A stretch of DNA of 15,863 nt from Oehlia diaphana. Lineage: Eukaryota > Glomeromycota > Glomeromycetes > Glomerales > Glomeraceae. The stretch covers positions 91,971 to 107,833 of the forward strand of contig QZLH01000042.1 of NCBI GenBank assembly GCA_003833135.1. The letters are read 5' to 3'. The position numbers and the translations under genes were made by a program. This document shows, piece by piece, positions 9,130 through 15,863 of the stretch (within the stretch, counting starts at the first letter, position 1; the number at the start of each line of letters is the position of its first letter). The notes under the pieces are model-generated. The model was not told the origin of the DNA. It searched no databases and was given only the letters and a program-made list of their open reading frames with translations.

Positions 9130-10189
9130 TAATTTATTATAAATTTCATCACTAATATAATTCAATAATATGATTTTCTTTCCTCCTATTTCAGTCCTTT
9201 TTTCTTCATTAAATTCTAATCTATCAATTGCTCCTTTTCTCCATCGATATTCACCAATAGAAAATACAATGATTAACAAGAATGTCCATGTAAAATAGAT
9301 TATAATCCAAATTCTTGATTCGCTAAAATTAATTATTAATTAGTATTATTTTTCTTTTTTTTTTTCAAAGTAAAACAAATACTAACTATACGATTTTGTA
9401 AAAGTATCTATCCCTTTATTAAATAAATTAAAAATTAGAACACGCACGCACAAGTGGAAAAAAAATGACAAAAAGATTATTGTCCTTACCAAGATATATG
9501 TTAACCCTAAAATGAATAAAAATCATGTCAATAAACAATTTATATTGTATAATAATTAAAATTATAAACTTAATAATTAAATTCACCAAGAAGCCAAAAG
9601 TAAAATAGCTCCAAAACATTTATGAGCTCTCTTGAAAAATCTTGGATATCCTTGGTTAACCGAAACAATGGTACCTTGCCCCCATGTAGCTGTTAATCCC
9701 AAACCTAATTGGAAAAATACCATGAAATAAACAATTAACCCCAACCTATATTTTAAGGAAAAAAAAAATATTAATAAACATTTATCATAAAATAAGCATA
9801 ATTTGTTAAATAATACCATGCGTGTGGAGATCTGGTATTCGTCATAGTAGCTATTGCTGCTGCACCGAATGTGGATACCGAAACACGAACGATGAATCTT
9901 CAGGTAATTATCGGTGTGTTTGAAAAATCGAACGATAAAAATTGATGTTGGGAATAACACACTAATAAAATTTTTAACGTTAAAATAAAATAATTAATTG
10001 ATATTGTACAGTATTGTATTTATTGTACGTACCACTATGCTAAAAACATTCCTAATCCATGAAAAAAGCGCGTATTTTGTAATCCAGATGATGCAGATAT
10101 TTCATTTGTATAGAAGTTAATAAGGATCATTTGACGATTATGCTCATGATAACCAAATGCGCTACACATTGGATTATACGCCATAATAT
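9130..10189 (-). CDS. cytochrome b561 transmembrane module, with in-frame stop and frameshift
   Basis: Exons 8-13, about residues 680-909. Five hydrophobic helices are visible near 724-744, 757-770, 780-797, 822-839 and 849-867. Four His fit the two-haem b561 pattern: His722 (FFHGLGMFLA), His754 (LKIHRS), His777 (SPHAW) and His820 (FKRAHKCFG). Five helices after an outer-face ectodomain put the C-terminus in the cytosol, where the b5 and reductase modules belong. Exon 11 is 17 nt and exon 12 is 22 nt; together they encode the VNIYLGIDTFTK linker. Codon 730, Trp in this family (LAW), is TAG here. In exon 9 the frame must shift between KIHRS and VSTFGAAAIATM. The His754-His777 spacing is short for the family, so that lesion may be a small deletion rather than one extra base. 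Confidence 0.82.
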
Positions 10190-10291
10190 CTGTAAAAGTT
10201 AAATTTTGATTAAAAGCTTGAGATTAAGTTGAAAAAAATATGTTTCGACCAAGATTAAAGTAAAGTCTCCTATTTTCTGGATATTACATAC

Positions 10292-10852
10292 ATTTCATTT
10301 GTTCACGTCGAATTTTTTTACGATTTGGTGGTTCCAAAAGTCTACTAAATATAACTGTTGCTTTACCATCAGGTGTAACAACGGTCCCGTTTTTAATTTC
10401 AAGGCCTTCTAGACCTTGTTTCGCAGGCGGATGATATCCTTCTTTAGCAGCGACATAATTTGATAGATCTATATTCTGATTTTTGACCTATAAGAAAAAG
10501 ATAAAATAATAATTTTCAGTTTTAATGTAATAAATAAGCTAAATAATATTAAACGATCCTTACAATTCCTACAATAAATTCTGCATCTTTCATACCATTG
10601 TCTGATGGATCAAATCCCTTAATATAAAAATTTATTCAAAATGTTAAATATATACATATGATCGCGTTAGTATTGTACGTTTGTGCATACCATTCTAAAC
10701 CAGCCTTCGCCTCCAGCGGTTTGAAACTCAATTTTAAAATGAATACGAGTGTTATCCAATCGATATCTAATAGTATAAAGAGCCCAAGGATCAATTTTAG
10801 TTATATATTCTTTGTCATCCTCGCTAACTAATTCATTATTCGATTGAACCAT
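10292..10852 (-). CDS. DOMON-domain module
   Basis: The end of exon 5 plus exons 6 and 7, about residues 541-678. The stretch opens with DPWALYTIRYRL and runs through a beta-rich segment with GEGWFRM-GFDPSDNGMKDAEFIVG across the exon 5/6 junction, then YHPPAKQGLEG, and ends with VIFSRLLEP. The pattern (G-W-x-x-x-G-F/P...GM..A-x-x-V-G, closing F-S-R-x-L) is that of DOMON domains found beside cytochrome b561 domains. DOMON domains of this type bind haem b or sugars on the outer face. Candidate axial ligands are a Met at the exon 5/6 junction or the Met in DNGMK, and the His in YHPP; I cannot choose between them. This frame is open from 10852 downstream. The lesion of exon 5 lies upstream of it. 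Confidence 0.75.
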
Positions 10853-12771
10853 CCAAAGATTTCTAATAAATTGAGAACTATTATCATCAATTTTAAGATT
10901 ACGAACTATAATATCATGAAAGTTGTATCTCTTAAAATTGATCTTTCGCTTTCATTAAACATTTCAGGTGATTCCCACCAAAATCTATCAGTTTCTCGAA
11001 TACGATTAAACTACAAAAAAAAATTTTTTTGGAAAAAATTTTTTAATTAATTAATTTTAATATTCATATTAATTACCTGTGTCACTATGCTCTTATTTAA
11101 TAGCTCTCCAAAATTCGAACCTTCTAAATGATTTTCACATAAAGCTCCAACAAATGATTCTGCTGTATCAGGACCATTTGGGTATAACAATTGTAATTTA
11201 TTTTGAAGATACTCATTACTTGTTACTTCGCTCCACGTATTTTTTCTGGATAATCCATAAGCTTCTCGAACCGTGTTATACAATGCAATGCCTAAAAAAT
11301 GATATATTAAATATCAAATTTTTTTTTAATTTCAAATAAAAAAAAATTCCATAATATACAGTACCTCTATCCCTGGACCTTAAAATATCAAATGCGGGTA
11401 AATCGTAAACGTTAAGTTCTATACTTATAAAATTCCTTATCTTTATGAAATAAAAAATTAAATTAATCCTTTATTTTTTTAAAAATGCGTATTTTCTAAA
11501 AAAAAAAGGAATACATGTAATTCATACAGAATCGCTGAAAAAAATGTCAATCTCCTCTTGTCTCTGTAAAGCCATTGAACGTAAAACACTATTTAAGCCA
11601 AAAGTTTCTAAAGACTTTGATTTCTTATTTGACTCAAATTCAGATCAACAACCGTGTCACCAAATTTATCTTGAATTCTATACGTGTCACTAAAAAAAAA
11701 TATAACAAAACCATATAACCACATGCTAAAAAAAAAAAAACAATCTATTTAAACACTTAACCTTAATTCTGATTGACCATATCTGAACGTAACTGTGGAA
11801 AAAAAAGTATCAATGCCAGGAATTATATCTGGTTTATATCCTTCATAAGGTGGAAGAGGACGTCCAGTAATAACAGCAATATATTCTTCAGAAACAGTCT
11901 TTTGGTATAACGCAATGGTCCATCGTCTAGCTTCTTCAAAATATCGTTGATCAGTCCAAGAGTTACCATATACTTTAAATAATTCATCACATTGATGATT
12001 ATGTTCACGAATCCACACAGTATTAATTGCAAAAGTGAATAAAGTCAAAGCCCGTTTTGTAGATGTTCCAAATTTATACGCTCCATCAGCATCTTTTGAT
12101 GGATATTTTCCATTATTACTTGTTAACAATCTACAACTAGTTCCATTACGTAAATTTGCAAGTTGATCGTCAGATAAACCATAAATCATATTTAAATCAA
12201 GAAACGGGGTTACAACATCAACTCCATTACGTACAGAATTTAATGTATCTGTAGTATCTAAGGTATTGGGTCCAGTTATGTTAAACGGAAGCGACTTTGT
12301 GATTGGGATTGTATTAGGCGAATTATAATTTGCGTCATCAGCGGGTATATATAACGGGGTTGAGGGAATTTCATTTCTTGATGCGCTGATATCAAATGAA
12401 ATATATTGTCCAAACCATGTCGACATATGACTAATTTTTCGTTTTGATCGAAGTTCCGATTTTCGTTCTATATCTAAAGGACTCAGATTATACGTAAATT
12501 GATTGAAGATACAACGTGGAGAAGGATAGGTTCCTTTTGGCAAAGGATCTATACATTTGATCATCGAGCTATCAGGTGATTTTAACATTTTCCCCTTGCC
12601 ATTCGGATAAAATGGATCCGGGGGAAACTCTCTTAGATAAGGTTGTGCAGGTTTTCCTTTATCAGGAAAAAGAAGATTATTACCACTTCCATCAAGTGAG
12701 CGACTTTCAACCGTTTTGATTGATAAATAAAATATGAAGAGAATAAGATATGAGCCGAAAGTGATATACAT
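10853..12771 (-). CDS. N-terminal module: signal peptide and animal-type haem peroxidase homology domain
   Basis: Exons 1-5 (part). The start ATG (12771-12769) gives a hydrophobic signal peptide (residues about 4-17, cleavage likely near VES-RS). The animal haem peroxidase fold is recognised by WFGQYISFD (119-127), TPFLDLNMIYG (188-198), WIREHN (253-258), TFRYGQSEL (328-336), then FGDTV, a DLPAFDILRSRDRG-like block, YNTVREAYGL and DRFWWESPEMF. By eye, the distal His of D-H-D is Phe126, the covalent-haem Asp is Ser125, the proximal His of FR(F/Y)GH is Gln333, and the second covalent-link Glu falls on Thr243. Arg240 falls on the catalytic Arg position. So haem binding or peroxidase activity is doubtful, as in DUOX peroxidase-homology domains. 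Exons 2 and 5 each carry one frameshift. The domain should face the lumen or outside. Confidence 0.88.
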
Positions 12772-12868
12772 AACTTTAAAAAGAACGAGAGAAATTTTCT
12801 TTCAAAGTTTCCAATATAAGGAGTTGAAAGAAATTATCAATTTAATGAATCCGGTATAAATAATTCCC

Positions 12869-12873
12869 ATTGG
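12869..12873 (-). promoter_or_regulatory. CCAAT box candidate upstream of the fusion gene
   Basis: On the minus strand CCAAT lies 98 nt upstream of the start codon of the peroxidase fusion. A TATTTATACC stretch follows on the same strand, 81-92 nt upstream of the ATG. The order and spacing are plausible for a fungal promoter, but both motifs are short and the DNA is AT-rich. Confidence 0.25.
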
Positions 12874-15127
12874 ATAAGATCATTATTATTAAATATTTGT
12901 TTTTGGCAAATGTGAAAACTCACGTAATTTTCCGCGATGATTAAAAACAGTATGCCATTTAAGAAATTTACCCAAAAATAGAATTATAGTCTATCCAATA
13001 AAAATTGTTCTGTTTTTTGATTTTCAATTGTATTTAATTGTATTTAATGGTTGGTTTAAAGTTTAAACTCAAAAAATTGAATCGTCAGGAGGTTTCGAAG
13101 TAAATTACTCATTAAATGCTGGGCTCGTGGACAAAAAATGCATATGTCCATTACTACTTTCTGATTATATTGCGAATAAACCTCTTAAAGTTTGTTGATC
13201 AAGGATCATCTCTTCAAGAGCTGTCATCAGTAATTAGAATTCCTCCCCAAAATAAGAAAGAACCTTATTATGATTAATAAATTTATGACGTTTGCTTCAA
13301 AAAAAGTAGGGGTGCCTTAATTACAACAAGTTGTAAACCGGAAAATTTCTCACACGTTTGCGTCACTATTAGATTTATTAACCAAAGATTCTTTTTTAAA
13401 AAATTCTTTTCGTAACAAAAAAGCCAGTTGGCTGAAAAAAAATAATTTCAGTTCCAAATGGAGACTAAACACCGGTGGGAAAATTAATAAATGATCGACA
13501 AATATGTTAGCCTGGAACATAATAGTGATTTTCAATGATATTTTCAATGTATGTGGCTTTATCAAATATCATCATGTGAAAGTATTTAAAAAAAGCAATA
13601 TACTTTATATGGATAATTCATACATATTTATACATATTATTAATTCACTTTAATTCACCACGGATAGTAGACTTATAAACAATCATTTTAACATAGTTTT
13701 TTGTTATGAAGAAAAAAAAAATTTGTGTTTTTTTGCATTTTTTGTAAAATGATCTAATAATTTTAATAATTTTTAACTATCAAACTAAAATATTATTTGA
13801 AAAGGATTCATTGTAGATTGTAGATATATTATTTCATATTTGATAAGGCATAAGTTTGTATCGAATTTATAATCGTGAATTTTTTTTCAAAGTTTTCCGA
13901 ATCACTGGTGATGATATTTACCGTAGATCAAGATCAACATTTACTTTAACTCTAAAAGTAAAGGCCTAGACCGGTCCATATTATTTGTCACATGATGAGA
14001 ATGACAATTTGACGGGAAAATTTATCGAAAAATACATGGTACTTCACATGTATCGTATTGTTGTAACTATTGTATGAAATGTGTATGATCCAAAGTCCGA
14101 AACTACGAATCTGCTCGTGAGAAAATTTTATTATAAGAGGTAAGCAAAAAATATTATAATTCGTACGGTTTTCCAAAATAAGAAAAATCATATTTTCATT
14201 ATACCTTTAAATTTAAAACATATATATTTCCCGATTTTTGACAAAAATGTAGTCATCTTAATGTTTCTTAGTATAATGTCTGACATATTATTAATGTTAT
14301 TTTTAGTCATTGATAATGAATTTCCAAACAATATATATCTATAAATGCTCCACCTGTCATTCTTTTTCCAAACTTAGTTATCTTACATCAATACTCGCAA
14401 TATCAGCGGGTAATTTTTTGATCGATCAAATACCGAAATTCCGTTAATTATGATGATCAAGGTTTAAATTGACGGTTTATTAATACTGTGAGTCTGTGAC
14501 TTCCAAACCTAGCTAGGTTAGTGAATTAGTATGGTCTTGTGATCGAAATAGTTTCAAGATTTACCTAATATGCTATTATAATTAAAAACTCATAACTAGT
14601 TTTAGTAACTTCAAATTCCTATGGACATACAGTTTTAAGAGTAATATTAGTTGAGAAAGTTATTAAAACCTTGTAATTATAAGAAATCATGTCCTAAAAT
14701 AACGTGAAATCAAATAATTATTAGTGAAATGCCCTTCTGGCTCTCTTATAAGGTTTTACAAACGCCTTAGTTGATTTTTAGGCATGAAATTTTCAAATTA
14801 ATGGTTATCTTCGCCTCTGATTTTGTAATTTCGTGCGACTGATCACTGATGTATCGCTAATGTATTACTGTAACTTTCTCCAGAAAAAAAAATAATAAAT
14901 AAATAAATAAAAAGACATTGAAACTATAACATTAAATTTCATTTCAATTACCTTTAACTTATCTAAGTCAGCTGGATCGCCATTCAAAGAATTCGATCAA
15001 GAAAACATACTTATTAAAAATAATACAGTTGAACATGGTATAACATGGTATATTATAAATTACAACATTCACCGAATAGTTGTTACATTATCAAATGTAA
15101 AAGTAACGTCAAAATTAATTATCTCAA
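12874..15127. other. gene-poor AT-rich region
   Basis: I find no supported gene. The short frames (for example 13350-13565 and 13988-14191 on the minus strand) show no domain motif or exon structure. The left part is the 5' flank of the minus-strand fusion gene. The base composition is slightly less extreme than at 65-2607. A 14-bp perfect palindrome, AACCTAGCTAGGTT, lies at 14506-14519. No tRNA-like TPsiC/box B sequence was seen. Confidence 0.55.
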
Positions 15128-15150
15128 TATACTCAAGTTGCTTGAGTATA
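15128..15150. repeat. perfect 10-bp stem hairpin
   Basis: TATACTCAAG and CTTGAGTATA form a perfect 10-bp inverted repeat around a TTG loop, 26 bp before the tandem repeat array. GAGTATA also recurs inside the tandem repeat units (GAGCGAGTATA), so the hairpin may share origin with the array. No T-run or transcript context defines a function. Confidence 0.7.
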
Positions 15151-15176
15151 TAAACTAAAAAATGGCAACTAAATTA

Positions 15177-15562
15177 TTGTAAGTATAAAAAATATAAAAC
15201 ATGAGAAATAGTTCTTACATTTTTTTTTTACGCATTGTCAAATTTTGCTCGTCGTGATATAAAAATTGCAGATATGCTTCGTTCCCTTTGAGCGAGTATA
15301 AATATTGCAAGTATAAAAAATATAAAACATGAGAAAAAGTTCTTACACTTTTTTTTTTACGCATTGTCAAACAATAAATTTTGCTCGTCGCGATATAAAA
15401 ATTGCAGATATGCTTCGTTCCCTTTGAGCGAGTATAAATATTGCAATTATAAAAAATATAAAACATGAGAAAAATTTCTTACACTTTTTTTTTTTACGCA
15501 TTGTCAAACAATAGATTTTGCTCGTCGCGATATAAAAAAATTACAGATACTGACTTCGTTAA
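15177..15562. repeat. tandem repeat array, about three copies of 128-136 bp
   Basis: Copies begin TTGTAAGTATAAAAAAT (15177), TTGCAAGTATAAAAAAT (15305) and TTGCAATTATAAAAAAT (15441). Each contains ATATAAAACATGAGAAA, a long T-run ending TTACGCATTGTCAAA, TTTTGCTCGTCG, GATATAAAAA and, in the first two, GCTTCGTTCCCTTTGAGCGAG. Copy 1 lacks an 8-bp piece (CAATAAAT-like) present in copies 2 and 3; copy 3 is truncated and diverges near 15560. The minus-strand reading frame through it (15215-15466) is just repeat sequence, with no recognisable protein. Confidence 0.9.
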
Positions 15563-15819
15563 CGTGGTTAATATAATTAGCGTGACAACGCAAAAATTTC
15601 GTAGACGCAATATTGTTACCCTTCCGCAAGTAAAACATAATATACAAAAGTACATCATAAAAAAGTACATAATTTTAAAGGTAGCCATAAATATTCTTTG
15701 AAGCGCGCTAGAAAAAAGTCAAAATATTTTCTAATGACCGATATTTAAAAGAAGTGAGATGTCTAGGTGTAATGCCTTAATGGTGTTTTTAATAAAAAAA
15801 AAAAATTGTCATCCAATTT

Positions 15820-15855
<36 letters not shown>

Positions 15856-15863
15856 GTATTTTT
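15563..15863. other. AT-rich end with T10-A26 block
   Basis: No gene is seen. The stretch ends in 10 T (15817-15826) followed by 26 A (15827-15852), echoing the A/T palindrome at the other end of the window. Confidence 0.6.

Larger units (their letters stand above)
7061..12771 (-). pseudogene. 17-exon peroxidase-DOMON-cyt b561-cyt b5-reductase fusion, disrupted copy
   Basis: Exons on the minus strand (5' to 3'): 12771-11762, 11689-11528, 11440-11365, 11291-11077, 11010-10691, 10617-10564, 10487-10292, 10189-10033, 9961-9817, 9745-9587, 9506-9490, 9413-9392, 9322-9085, 9012-8901, 8821-8148, 8075-7812 and 7738-7061. Introns are 66-102 nt, all GT-AG. Phases join correctly at every junction. The sum is 4,499 nt; with +1 in exon 2, +1 in exon 5 and -1 in exon 9 it is 4,500 nt, giving 1,499 residues. 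Lesions: stop TAG at 11608-11610 after a lost base; a frameshift near 10915-10925; TAG at 10035-10037 where b561 proteins carry Trp; and a frameshift near 9890. Exon 1 and exons 10-17 are intact. The architecture implies a plasma-membrane or endomembrane electron conduit. I call it a pseudogene as written, but sequencing indels could explain the frameshifts. An annotation pipeline may split it into two or three genes. Confidence 0.85.

Noticed and set aside
9583..9960. Single 125-codon gene
   Set aside because: It runs through an intron; its two ends belong to b561 exons 9 and 10, and the frame in between is intronic.
7061..12771. NADPH oxidase/dual oxidase or ferric reductase (NOX core)
   Set aside because: The membrane part has the DOMON-b561 His pattern, an HPGG cytochrome b5 domain follows, and the reductase blocks are of b5 reductase type; EF hands and the NOX haem pattern are not seen.
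11749..12771. Fungal Ppo-type fatty acid dioxygenase (peroxidase-P450 fusion)
   Set aside because: The peroxidase domain is related, but the downstream exons encode DOMON, b561, b5 and reductase modules and no P450 Cys-haem motif.
13091..13099. TTCGAA motif as part of a tRNA
   Set aside because: No acceptor, D or anticodon stem could be built around it or around the similar site near 11115.
15215..15466. 83-codon minus-strand gene
   Set aside because: The frame is simply translated tandem repeat sequence, and its repeated segments change with repeat spacing.
15177..15562. CRISPR array
   Set aside because: The units are long, contiguous tandem copies without unique spacers, in eukaryotic DNA.

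Overview
The window is eukaryotic, very AT-rich DNA with long homopolymer runs. Introns are short: mostly 66-102 nt, one of 150 nt, with GT donors and AG acceptors. The gene content (a Crinkler-type NTPase effector and a huge intron-rich haem-peroxidase/reductase fusion) and base composition fit an early-diverging fungus. My best guess is an arbuscular mycorrhizal fungus (Glomeromycotina, Rhizophagus-like). The taxon is an inference from gene families and style, not from a marker gene.

Layout. 1-2607: A/T palindrome at the edge, then AT-rich DNA with no gene I can support. 2644-5070 (+): a four-exon Crinkler (CRN)-type gene with a poly-serine tract, a P-loop NTPase and a C-terminal nuclease-like region, interrupted by one frameshift. 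5100-7060: AT-rich repeats, a TATA box, exon-like blocks with strong splice signals, an A-rich inverted repeat and a local duplication; coding content is doubtful. 7061-12771 (-): a 17-exon gene whose modules read, in order, signal peptide, animal-type haem peroxidase domain, DOMON domain, cytochrome b561 membrane domain, cytochrome b5 domain and FAD/NAD(H) reductase of the cytochrome b5 reductase type. 12772-15176: the 5' flank and gene-poor DNA. 15177-15562: a roughly three-copy tandem repeat. The end is another T/A homopolymer block.

The main discovery is the peroxidase-DOMON-b561-b5-reductase fusion. On one chain it would carry electrons from cytosolic NAD(P)H through FAD, haem b5 and the two b561 haems to an outer-face DOMON haem and a peroxidase-like ectodomain. 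This resembles a dual oxidase built from unrelated parts. As in the peroxidase-homology domain of animal DUOX, the key histidines of the peroxidase module are replaced (S-F-D where D-H-D is usual, G-Q-S where G-H-S is usual). In this copy exons 2-9 carry three frameshifts and one Trp-to-TAG stop, while exon 1 and exons 10-17 are open. With three single-base corrections the 17 exons close perfectly in frame (4,500 nt, 1,499 residues), which strongly supports the model. Either this is a young pseudogene or the sequence contains indel errors. The Crinkler frameshift keeps the second explanation alive.

The two main genes converge, with about 2 kb between their 3' ends. Nothing in the sequence ties their functions together.
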